42,673 bases of DNA from Basidiobolus meristosporus CBS 931.73 (lineage: Eukaryota > Basidiobolomycota > Basidiobolomycetes > Basidiobolales > Basidiobolaceae), in NCBI GenBank assembly GCA_002104905.1, contig MCFE01000714.1, positions 1 to 42,673 on the forward strand, given 5' to 3'. Of the stretch, positions 9,409 through 19,139 are shown in pieces; within the stretch, counting starts at the first letter, position 1; each line of letters begins with the position of its first letter. Below the pieces are notes generated by a model. The model was given only the letters and a program-made list of their open reading frames with translations. It was not told where the DNA came from and ran no database searches. The translations under genes were made by a program, and so were the position numbers.

Positions 9409-11230
9409 TCAGACGGAAGTTCCTAACAGCGCAGTTCTCTCGTTAGGCTGCTCCAACAATTCTCTATGTTCGTCGCAGCCACCACTCGAGTTGGACCTCG
9501 GAAGACCTGGGTTCTTGTTTTTAAGGTGCTCAGGCACATCATTACGTTTGGAGCTAAACGAAAGGCCCTTTGGCCATTTTTTGTTTTCTCCCGGTACAAG
9601 CAGGTCCGACTTCTGGTTTGTTGTCGAGGTATTGGGCCCGTTTTGACCATCCATGGTAGAGCGACGACGTATACGTGGATTCATGGCACGGATGACACGA
9701 ATCTTTTTGGCGACATCGACGAAAACGTCCGTTTCGTCCACAATCTCTTCCTGGATAATCTCCTCTAATACATCCTCCAATGTGATAATTCCTATGGGGC
9801 TCGAAGGACTACTGGGATCGACTACCTGTGCCATATGACCTTTGAAATGAACAGACCGGTTAGACATGGGGAATCACAAAGCATCGTAATTGAGTGGCGA
9901 TATTACTTCCTCCCTCTTGGAATCTGTTCAGCAAGTCGAACAACGATTCCTCCAGGCAGACCTTGGGACTGTCGAAAATCTTGACCTCGCTGATAGGCAC
10001 AGCGTCTTCGGGATTGAGTAGGATTAGATTCTGAAAGTGTTTGGTTGAAAAATGATGAGTACGCCTTTCTTGTAGAGCCAATGTTTGCAGTCAGGGCAAT
10101 CACCTTCACTAACAACACGCCAACGATATTATTGGGTGTTTCTTTGTAAATTGGGACACGACTGTGACCAGCTCGGAGAATATCTGTCATCGTCTTACGG
10201 TCCAGCCTCGACTCGAAGCTGAGGGAGAACACGTATTTCATTGGGGTCATGACCTCCTTGACTGTCTTTCCGCTGAGGTCTAAAGCTCCCTGGATGATGG
10301 TTACCTCATCGTGAGTTAGTGAGCCACCTTGAGTGCTTTCATGTAAAGAGACAAGCTCTCGAAGCTCTATGTTTCGACAAATGAGTGGATTGTTTTTGTA
10401 AGGAGGAGCCGAGTGTTGAGAAATTACCAGCACGACGATATATCACCCCATGGTGTTCACCAAGAATCCAGTCTAGAAGACAAGCGATAGGATAGGCAAT
10501 AATCCACTACAAACACAACCAGATTTGTTAGTAGAGTTCAGTAAACCGCTCAAATCAGACTTACCATGATCCAAATAAGGATTCGGACTGGCCTAAAAAA
10601 CAACACAAACCACCGTTAATGTCTATCACTAAGCTGGATCGCGGGTATAAGATTTACCAAGCAAAGAAGGCACCAACTCTGAGGCCGTGGCGAGAGCATA
10701 CTGATTGAGGGATGATTTCACCAAACAACACAATCAATCCGGTCGACACAAGAATGGCAGTAAAGCCTCCTCCTCCAAACAAGGAGTCGAATAAAATAGG
10801 GAGCGTCTCGTTGACCAAAGTATTCGTCAACAACAAGGTAACAAGCAAGAGATGGCCGTTTTCACGGATGGGCTGGATTCTTGCCGCATACTTCTTTTGC
10901 TTTTCGTCACCAGAAGTAGCAAGGATGTGTAGATTGGTTTGATCCAATGACATCAAGCCGAGGGTCAAGCCTGGATTGAAGTAGTGAGCATACAAACAAG
11001 ATAACAGCATTGCCAGAGTGGGATCTACCTGCAACCAGTCCTCCAAACAGCACCAAGAAAATCGCCCCGCTGAGATAAAGCCAGAACATGGGGCCCTTTC
11101 CGGGCTCCAACTCATGCTCTTCAGCAACTTGGATCGGTGAATAGGGGGCAGCCCATACTGAAACGATAGCTTTAGATATAAGAATAACTAAGCCTGAGCC
11201 TTTCAGTAGCGGTAAGCGCGATTGACTCAT
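9409..11230 (-). CDS. MAM3: CNNM/Mam3-family membrane protein (DUF21 + CBS pair)
   Basis: Seven exons: 11230-11029, 10970-10658, 10592-10565, 10506-10428, 10366-10104, 10030-9907, 9839-9409; all phases close, giving 479 residues. An N-terminal hydrophobic stretch could be a signal or anchor. DUF21 begins with AGLTLGLMSLDQ and has further membrane spans (HLLLVTLLLTNTLVNE, AILVSTGLIVLFGEIIPQ, WIIAYPIACLLDWILG) up to about residue 205. A CBS pair follows (KTVKEVMTP at ~240 through GIITLEDVLEEIIQEEIVDETD). The tail is polar and phosphorylatable, ending NERTALLGTSV. The family includes CNNM Mg2+ transport proteins and yeast vacuolar Mam3, involved in Mg2+/Mn2+ handling. The tail is shorter than yeast Mam3 (about 700 residues). 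Exon 3 is only 28 nt. It shares a 582-base divergent upstream region with the STK19-like gene. Confidence 0.93.
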
Positions 11231-11812
11231 TTAGAGTAGAATATAACAAGCAATATTGCGAAGTGCAAGGTATTTGAGGCAGAGCTATCTCCATTCACCT
11301 GACTAATGCTCGATCGAAATACCATGACATCAAAACTCCCGAATTGTCAAACCAAAGCTGGATGTGGAGACAGATCCCAACAACCCAAAAGGAATTGTTG
11401 AATTTAATGACATTCCACCTACGTAATTATGGATTTTCAATTAATTCCATTCAAGGGGGTCGTTGATCTTTCTAGAAAACCAACGTTCACTTGAGATATA
11501 TTACCGAAGAACAGAATACACGAATCAGGTCTCTGAGCCCGTATCCGACTGAGCGACCTAGGGAATTTTCGAACAGCGATGAAACCTCGGTGAAAATGTC
11601 CTCCAATCTTCGAGAGTGACACACTGGACGCGTTGGGTGGGACGACCAGAATTTAGGGGATAGTCATAATGGGTTGAGGAACATAATGAATCAGAAATGC
11701 GTGTGATCTATAGAAAAAATTATATCAGTTTGTAGTTTAGGGGGATGGGGCTTGAAAAGCCATATTAGTCGCACCCTACCTTGTTTGCTATCAAATTGAA
11801 TCCACTTAGAGA
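11231..11812. promoter_or_regulatory. Shared upstream region of CNNM and STK19-like genes
   Basis: Head-to-head arrangement: the CNNM start is at 11230 (minus) and the STK19-like start at 11813 (plus). The 582 bases between must hold both promoters. I see no clear TATA box and no recognised operator. Confidence 0.4.
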
Positions 11813-12969
11813 ATGATACCCTCTCCAAACAAGCGTTTGCGTATCAGCCACATTTTACACAAGGTACGGGTACAGGGTGACTCTGTGAGTTTGCCAAGAA
11901 AGACCTTTTCTGGTAAGACACTATCCCCGACCAAGAGACCTGTCGGTATGTAGAAAAATTTTTACCAGAGGCGTAAAATCATCTTAATCTCTACCGTGAT
12001 AGGAGACGCCAGTCAGGCGGGTGCCCACTTCGAAGACGCTCTATCTGCAATCGATCATATACTTCAGCATAGATTCGCAAAAGAGAGGCCCAGGAATGGT
12101 GTAGAGATTCCTCGGATCGTGATGCTGCATCAACTTTACAGTATAGTGACCAACCCTACTGCTATCGACAAAGAGATCGTAAGTTATTTGGGGCTTGAAC
12201 AGCGCACGGGTGCTGACACCTTTCTCCAGGTTCAACTATGCCAGGAAGGAAAGCTACGAAAATTGAAGATAGGGGATTTTCAAGACGAGTATGGCTTAAT
12301 GGTGATGAGTGACTACATACAAGAAATCAATAAGGTCAAAGAGAATTTGGCGGCTTCTCTCAAGCCCGTAGAATTCTTGGGTATGCAACCAACCTCTTGA
12401 TATATCCTATGATTTACCCTCTAAAAAGCGAAAACGGTTTGCTAGATAGATTTTGCAAGCTGATTCTTGGCGTCAAGTGCATGGACGTATCCATCACCAG
12501 GAATGGATTAACTGAATACATGGAGGCTAGCGAGGAGGATGTAACGTTAGTTGAGCATTTCCGTACCGTCGTGATGTTCAGTCATCTCATAACTATCTAG
12601 TGAGCTAATCGCAGCGGGCTTTCTAACCATCGGCAACGCAAACACATTTCATTTCTGCGTCAGGAATGCTGGGCTGTTCATATCGAATTTCACCAAAGGA
12701 CGCAAAGAGATCATGCGTTCCCTGAAAAGGAGAAAGTACAAAGAGCTACTGGAAAAGCAGTTGGAGGCCAGAAAGATCCTGGGAACAGAGTTCAGCGTGA
12801 AGTTCCACCTGTTGGATCTGATTGGTAGTGGTCGTTGCGAGAGGTATATGCTCATTGAACTATTACGTGGGAAGTTGTACCCAGGCTAAACCCAAAACAA
12901 TTGCTTAGCATTGGCACCACATCTGGCGAGCTCATCAAGCTAACAAAGAAAGGCCTTGACGAAATCTAA
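11813..12969 (+). CDS. STK19: STK19-like winged-helix protein (transcription-coupled repair factor family)
   Basis: Five exons: 11813-11945, 12003-12380, 12446-12545, 12601-12843, 12909-12969; all phases close, 304 residues. Diagnostic blocks match human STK19 throughout: IPRIVMLHQLYSIVTNPTAIDKEI, the LQVQLCQEGKLRKLKIG wing, GLMVMSDYI, EDVTELIAAGFLTI (created across intron 3), NAGLFISNFTKGRKEI with RRKYKELLEKQL, FHLLDLIGSGRCES, and a C-terminal IGTTSGELIKL. STK19 was named as a kinase but is now regarded as a DNA-binding winged-helix protein that acts in transcription-coupled nucleotide excision repair, bridging stalled polymerase and repair factors. The N-terminus is basic (SPNKRLRISH and KRPVG), compatible with nuclear import. 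No kinase motifs are visible. It converges on NTH1, with 367 bases between stop codons. Confidence 0.92.
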
Positions 12970-13336
12970 CGTCTCAAATAGAGTGTGTGCAGACGCTTTA
13001 GAACATGTCGGTATATTGTAGTGTGTTGGAGTTAATAAACTACGACCACGCATGTTGTATAAATCTACAGAGCAGAAGGAGATGTATCGTGTGATCCCAC
13101 GCTGCCCAAGCACCCTTTGAGGGAATGCTCGCATATTGATGGGGCACCACTGAAACATAAAAAGCCCAGGGCCTCGTGCCAATGCTTTGCCAAACCGAAG
13201 TCGTAAAATATTACTCATGGGGTATGCCATGTTGGATTGCTTCGTTATTTTACTGGACTTGGGCTACTTGATACAGCAACGATATTCACTAATCTGTTAG
13301 TTTGATTGATTCCTAATTCAAAAAATGGATGCGATG
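12970..13336. other. Convergent 3' intergenic region
   Basis: Tail-to-tail spacer between the STK19-like and NTH1 genes. It should hold both polyadenylation regions. No gene or clear structured element seen. Confidence 0.4.
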
Positions 13337-14440
13337 TTATTGTAGAAAGATTTCTCTTGAAACACGCCTTCGTCTGGAGGACGAATTCCGGAATGACGGG
13401 CACAGGTTGGCAACTGGACATCGGCTACAGTCGGGTGATTTGGTTCCACAAACGATTTGGCCAAAGCCTACAAGCATTGGATTCACCTCAATCCACAAAT
13501 GTCTTGGTAGCCACTCTTCGAGATCCTGAGCAAGGCAAGTTAGTGTGCTAGCTAACTGAGAGCAACTGGAGCGTGGTTGCCTGTTGCGTTTGTGTTGTAG
13601 TTTTCGTGCTTGTCCAACCCAGCCTATTTGCAATCCTGTGGACATGGACATCTACCGCAATGCCCGAGTTTCTGCATATCGTTAGCACGAGCCTCAATGA
13701 GTCAGTAGACAATACCAAATAACCTTTTCCAAGCACATTGAATTGCGAGATAAGCCTATTCGGAAGCGTCAGTACCAAGGGTTCTATTGTTCGCAACGTG
13801 GGTGGATATCACCATTTTTGGGCCGACTCCAGGGAGTTTTAGCAGATCATCGATGTTCTTAGGAATGTCTCCATCGTACTCCTCGAGACAAATCTTGGCA
13901 GTCGCCTGAATGAATCTAGAGGGCGTTGAAGTACGAGTGACTGCTGCTAAGATGGAATGGTCCAACTTGCAAACTTACCTGGTTTTGGCTCTGTGGAAAC
14001 CTACTTTAGCAATGCAGAGATATAGAACCTTTGCGTCCATTGATGCCAAGGTTTTCGCACTTACAACACCAGTCGCATGAAGGTTTTTCATGGCTTCTGC
14101 GGTAACTTCGTCCTTGGTTCTGGACGATAGCATAAGTGCAACTAATGTTTGGAAACGAAAGGTCTTCATGTGATTTCATTAGCCTCGTTCCTCGATACCT
14201 GATTATGAACCATACCTTTGGGTCAGCTTGCTGGTCGGCCAACCTGTCACAGCACATCGTGTCTACAGGAGCGATGTGCTTTTTTCTCCATTCCCGGAGT
14301 ACAGTGTATATTGTCTCCCAGCTGACCGGTCGAGGTTTTTCAACTTTCACCGTGACTTCCTTTGTCCCTAAGTCTTCTATGTCTACCTGCTCGGTGTTTG
14401 AAAAAGGCATATCTGGTGGCCTCTTGGCTTCAACAATCAT
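13337..14440 (-). CDS. NTH1: Endonuclease III homologue (bifunctional DNA glycosylase/AP lyase)
   Basis: Six exons: 14440-14216, 14163-13979, 13915-13813, 13755-13724, 13671-13581, 13525-13337; 274 residues, all phases close. A TAG lies in frame 12 codons upstream of the ATG, which fixes the start. The core has [24 protein letters not shown], the helix-hairpin-helix LPGVGPKM with the catalytic Lys at 170, [17 protein letters not shown] with the catalytic Asp at 189, and [12 protein letters not shown] [4Fe-4S] site follows: Cys 238, 245, 248 and 254 (C-x6-C-x2-C-x5-C). The enzyme removes oxidised pyrimidines and nicks the abasic site in base-excision repair. Thr after the catalytic Asp, usual in the family (VDTHV), is Val here. 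The last intron (13580-13526, 55 nt) uses a GC donor, the only reading that restores the normal KT--QT---LEEWLP spacing. The C-terminus is Arg-rich. Confidence 0.94.
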
Positions 14441-14790
14441 GCCAACTACTCCAGCAGCTGATGGCTTTGACTACGCATATCATGCACCTTGACTGTCTTT
14501 ATAGAAGCGATCGGTGGAACCGCCTACCAAAATTGGCCTGCCCAAACGACTGGTACACTCGACCATTATTCTACGTTTGGCTTAAACATAGACATCTTCG
14601 TTGATATAAGGAATGTCCGTCATCTCACACGTGTCCGTTGTATGAATTCGTTCGAAACCTGCATATCAAATTAGCAGGGCCTGGAATTGAAACCGCTGAA
14701 GATCAAGCTATTTCCAAGAAACATGAGCAATGGTGTCCGTGTAAACATGTCATTGAAGACTTGGGGTTGTGTTTGGGATGATCTTCGAGA

Positions 14791-14840
14791 ATGAGTGTAT
14801 TAGAAATCGACTCTGATGAGTGTATTGGAAATCGACTCTG
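14791..14840. repeat. Two-copy 25-bp tandem repeat
   Basis: ATGAGTGTATTAGAAATCGA followed by CTCTG (14791-14815) is repeated immediately at 14816-14840 with one A/G difference. It lies in the intergenic region upstream of NTH1. Function unknown; a replication-slippage duplication is the simplest reading. Confidence 0.9.
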
Positions 14841-16105
14841 ATATCAGTATGAATCACTGACCAATCTTTTCAATTCCGTATTCAGCTCAGCTGACACCAT
14901 GTATGTTGTATCATGCTAATTAGGTTTGCTGGAAAACGGCTGCTATGCATGAAAAGCAATCCTACGTATTCTGGTGGGAGGAGGAGTATATACTAAAGCC
15001 CGAGATACGCCATATAGAATGGCATTTCGGCAGAGACCTAGACCAGCTAATGCTCTGCTAAAGGTTGATGTCTGACTGTAGCGTTGTAAAGGAGGCTTCT
15101 CGGAAGTTAAAGGTATTTTCACCGTATGGCCGTTTATCCGCTAAACGAGTGTATGTGCATCTAGTTCTTGCTTCTATATACTACAGCAGGATGCAACTCA
15201 GTATGTTCTACTTAACCTTCAGGGCAGCATATTTCGTAGTATCAATAACGTGCGCAAATGACTCACGTGCTGAATTCTTAATATTTTTCCTCGAGGCCTC
15301 GATCCTATGCATGGGACTGGCCACAGAAGCATTCATAGAGTATGGCTACTTGATATCCTAGTGTTAACTGCGACTGCCACTTCTTCTAGTAAGGTACAAC
15401 TGGAACAGACAAATCAATGAGTGGTTATCAATGCTCGTACGGACACGCATACAGCCAAGTAACATGATACACACCCGCAAAGAAAACGAACACAGAACAG
15501 GCTGCAGACCAAGCCATCATGTTTATCCACCCGCAAACCATTGGACATCGCATACTGTTGCCAAACACCGGAAAACGACTATTATCAAGAGAACCAATTG
15601 TGCCAGTAATACAATTTCATTGTGCTACCTCCCCCATTGGCCAGTTAGTACCCAGCCATTATGCAATGCTCATTTATGAGCATAATCGTTCAAGTGCGAA
15701 CAAATCGAGATGCTGGCTCAGATTCCCCTCATTTTTCAACCTTACCAATGATTGATTTTGGCTGGATCACTTTTCTCGACGGTGCTAAATTAAACAGCCC
15801 ACAGGCGTGATTACGCTCAGTTGACCTTGTTTTATCACAATGAAGATTTTTCATTGTGTGTGACAACGGTAATTGCTTTCCCATAGCCACCCTATAGAAA
15901 CGCCGGTTGATGTCATTCCCATCGCCTATATCTACCAAAGCAAGCCGCCCATTTCGCATCTCTTTATCGTGTTTTAGGCGAACTCAAACTCTGAGCCTTC
16001 GCCACGCCTTCAGTTTAAAACCCACTATATGCTGTAGATACATAACCCACTCTCCCAACCGACCTATCCCTTAAGTAATTCCCTTAGCTAATAACTGGTA
16101 CCTCC

Positions 16106-16115
16106 TTAACCCTAA
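16106..16115 (+). promoter_or_regulatory. Telo-box-like AACCCTAA element
   Basis: A single TTAACCCTAAAC stretch lies about 320 bases upstream of the TPR-hydrolase start, in a C/T-rich segment. AACCCTA boxes bind Myb/TRF-type factors in plants and some fungi. One copy could be chance. Confidence 0.25.
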
Positions 16116-16433
16116 ACCAACTTTAACCTAATCGCATTCTCGAAGAATGGGTATCCGTATACGCCACTGGAGAAGGAGAACTGACGCTTGCAATAAGTAC
16201 GTAGCACCTAGAGTTTTCCTCCATGTTTACTTGAAAGAGTGGGCGTCCAGGTGGGAGGTGGCCAGGATACATATTCAAGGCTTGGAGCTTGCTCACAAGT
16301 TAAGAAATGAGTTTTGGACACATGGAATGATTTGATTTTCATTGGATGGCTCCGTGTGGGTCCTAAATTGGATGGCAATTTGTCGGGCTTCGTTTCGTGT
16401 CACAAGACTGCTCTTCCACATCCTTACTCTCAA

Positions 16434-18006
16434 ATGAGTGCACCATCGATCGAAAAAATGCCATCCTCCACCGTAGCTGACCCTCCCTCCTTCGATGCCT
16501 TTTCGCCACTTCTTCCGTACTTACAAAGTCTTGTGTTTAGACCTTCCCCACTTGACAGCAATCTGTATCGGATTGCCAACCGTGCCCACAACTATTTGTC
16601 CAAAGCCTTGTACAAGGCTGCAGCCAATGAATACACGAAAGCACTGACCCAGCTGGCTCCAGACTATGCAGGGGCGGATTCGGAGGTGTCAGAATTTGTC
16701 AGCTTGTTGCTGACTAGTCGTTCGGCTTCTTATTGCAAGCTGGAGCAATACGACCAGGCCTTGAATGATGCTATCATTGCTACCCATCTAAAGCCTCAGT
16801 GGAGTAAAGTTAGTCAAACCTCACTGATGTTTCTCCAGTTACCATGTGATTCTAAGCCAGCAACACAGGGCTATTTTTGTATGGCCGAGGCGCTTCTCGC
16901 CAAAGGACAGTTCTCGGAAGCTATCAAGCACTATGACAAGGCCGCGGAATATGTAAGATGGGCTGTTTGTAAAATTCATCCCGAGCTGCATTGCTTACTC
17001 CAGTTTCTTTAGGATGCTGGCAACATTGAGATCCGGGTTGGAAAAGCGAAAGCGAAGCTGATGCATGAGGAGGACGTTGAAGGTAGGAAGAATCTCCTGA
17101 AACCATGGACGCACGTGGATCTAACTGTTTCCCAGGGTTTATCACGATTCAATTGCTTGCTGGTCGTGATATCGCCAACACAGCTTCCTACAACCCTATA
17201 CAGAACAAGATATTTGAGTATGCGGCCGAGATGCGCAACTTCATCTACCTTATCGTGGACAAAGAAACCAGAGAGTGCGTTGTTGTTGATGCAGTAAGTG
17301 AGCTACACCATAGCCAATGAGGGGTTGACATTAACATCCGTCGTCAGTGCTGGGACGCCACCGGAATCATGAACACAATAGAGAAGTTGAAGCTTAAGTT
17401 GGTTGGTGCAGTTGTTACTCACTACCATTTTGATCATGTCGGAGGTAGGCTGATTATCAACGATATGACCAAAGGATTGGCCAGGACACTTACAATCATT
17501 TGTATTCATCAGGGTATCCACCGCCACCCTTTGATCAGCTTCCTATCCGGGTTTCAGGTCTTGCAACGATTCTCAAACGCTGGCCACATGTCAAGGCCTA
17601 TATCCACATAGAAGATATCAAGTATCTTCGGGAATCCAATCCAGGCGTGGAGATTGAGAAGATCATTCCAACCTGCCATAATTACTCCCTCAAGCTGGGA
17701 AAGAAGACGACGCTCACCTTCCTTCACACACCGGGTCATACGCCGGGCAGCCAATGTATATATGTTAATGAATGCCGGCTTTTCTCTGGCGACACGCTGT
17801 TCTTGGGCCATTGCGGAAGAACCGACTTGCCAGGTGGTTGCAAGCATGCCATGTACGACACACTACATGGGATATTGGGTCAGCTTCCCAACGATGTTGT
17901 GGTTTACCCGGGACATAACTATGGTGGTGCTTGGACTACGATCGGGCAAGAAAAATGGTACGGGATATTGAGAGATACCTCTCGGGAAAAATTCGAGTCA
18001 CGGTAG
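16434..18006 (+). CDS. TPR protein fused to glyoxalase II-type metallo-beta-lactamase
   Basis: Six exons: 16434-16808, 16869-16952, 17013-17082, 17136-17293, 17348-17444, 17513-18006; 425 residues, all phases close. Residues about 40-170 form TPR-like helical hairpins (YRIANRAHNYLSKALYKAAANEY, SYCKLEQYDQALNDA, GYFCMAEALLAKGQFSEAI). From about 180 a metallo-beta-lactamase domain carries all seven dinuclear metal ligands: THYHFDHVGG (His254, His256, Asp258, His259), HTPGHTPGS (His337), SGDTLF (Asp355) and YPGHNYGG (His396). This is the thiolester-hydrolase-like branch. Substrate is unknown; the TPR part suggests a protein partner. After GQEK the frame may be broken: adding one A in the run at 17951-17955 gives MVRDIERYLSGKIRVTV and a stop at 18030-18032. 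No further upstream in-frame ATG extends the start. Confidence 0.88.
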
Positions 18007-18032
18007 ATCCATTTGGGGTGGTTGTATCGTAG

Positions 18033-19139
18033 TGTGTTCAATTCACTCTGTATGTATGTAGTTCGGTATTCCCATTGTTTCATGACGATGAGCCATTTTG
18101 TTTGTAGCATAAATAAGAACTTGCTGTGGCTCAAGTGATGCATTCAATTCTCTTCCAACTCAAGTCGGTTCTCATCAAAAATCTTGGAGAACAGATGTCG
18201 AGGACTTGGCGAGGGCTTAAAGTAGAGACCAAGATAATGAGGGTGGGATGGTGACATTATGACAAGGCGACAGCACGATTTAGACAACCTACTGCATGTT
18301 TATACATGCAACGAGAAGGAGGTCTTTGGTTATTTCTAACTTAACGTTACACACACATTGTCAAGTTGATCATATGCTCCATATCTTCACCGTATGTACT
18401 AGTGTAGCTCACTGTTGTTGTAGACCTGCGATTTTGATGGTGGCCTACCATTATATGACGTACATCTCCAAGGAGTTGGCGTCAGCAACAGGTGGTGCTC
18501 AAGGTTCATGTAATTTTAGTATATACATACAGCTAGACTACAATCAAATTCTCATACTGGCACCGAATCCTTGGGACATTTGTTAAATGCTGCGCAAAGA
18601 TAGGTAACGTAAGAATGGACTCCGGCAAGCCTGAGCGATACATGGATTGTCGATCTGTTCTTTAGTCTGAGAATAGGATGCTAGGCTTGTGAACACACTC
18701 CCAATGGCACTCTGAGGCCACTGAAACATTTCGTGATGTTGGAACACACATGCCAGTGATCCTGGCTGTAATCGGCAGTCCTTATTCAGCCTAGCAGGTT
18801 TCAAGTCGTGGTGTATCTTGGTGCTGTCATTGAAGCTATCCTCCTTCTAGACAAGTACACATGCCATTGGGTAACATGCAAGTTTGTAAAGCTAGCGGAT
18901 ATACTCAATTAGGACATCACTGGCATGTATGACGAATCTCAATTAATAAGCTGGGTGGCTTGACAGCAGAGAAAAATTTCGTCAATCTTCTGGTTTATGA
19001 TCTTGCTATGTGTGATTCGCAGTCCCATGAATATCATCGGATAATACTTAGTAATTGATACGTATACCATTATTGGCCGTTGGGGGGGGGCTGCTTAGTC
19101 GGGGCGCAGGCTTATAAGGTTGTTGGATATTCTTTCCTC
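18033..19139. other. Intergenic, no gene seen
   Basis: About 1.1 kb between two plus-strand genes. It contains a 9-base G run at 19082-19090, 50 bases before the next ATG. Short open frames on both strands show no recognisable product. Confidence 0.4.

Larger units (their letters stand above)
14441..16433. other. Two-kilobase intergenic region
   Basis: Between the start of NTH1 and the TPR-hydrolase start. The short open frames here (for example 15065-15361, hydrophobic, 98 codons) have no recognisable similarity and I do not call them. Contents I can support are a 25-base tandem repeat near 14,800 and a telo-box-like AACCCTAA at about 16,110. A possible TATA (CACTATATGC) lies near 16,025, about 410 bases before the ATG. 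Confidence 0.4.

Noticed and set aside
13526-13556. 31-nt GT-AG intron in NTH1
   Set aside because: Much shorter than all other introns here, and it adds residues that spoil the conserved spacing; the GC-AG choice fits better.
15065-15361. Hydrophobic 98-codon frame
   Set aside because: No recognisable family, no promoter or splice evidence; hydrophobicity alone is weak in AT-rich DNA.
16106-16115. Interstitial telomere repeat
   Set aside because: A single AACCCTAA is too short; treated only as a possible telo-box.
16314-16433. Upstream extension of the TPR-hydrolase
   Set aside because: The frame stays open, but it would start on TTG; the first in-frame ATG is at 16434.
19080-19139. Upstream extension of the ADP-ribosylglycohydrolase-family gene
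   Set aside because: No in-frame ATG before 19140, and the segment starts in a 9-base G run.
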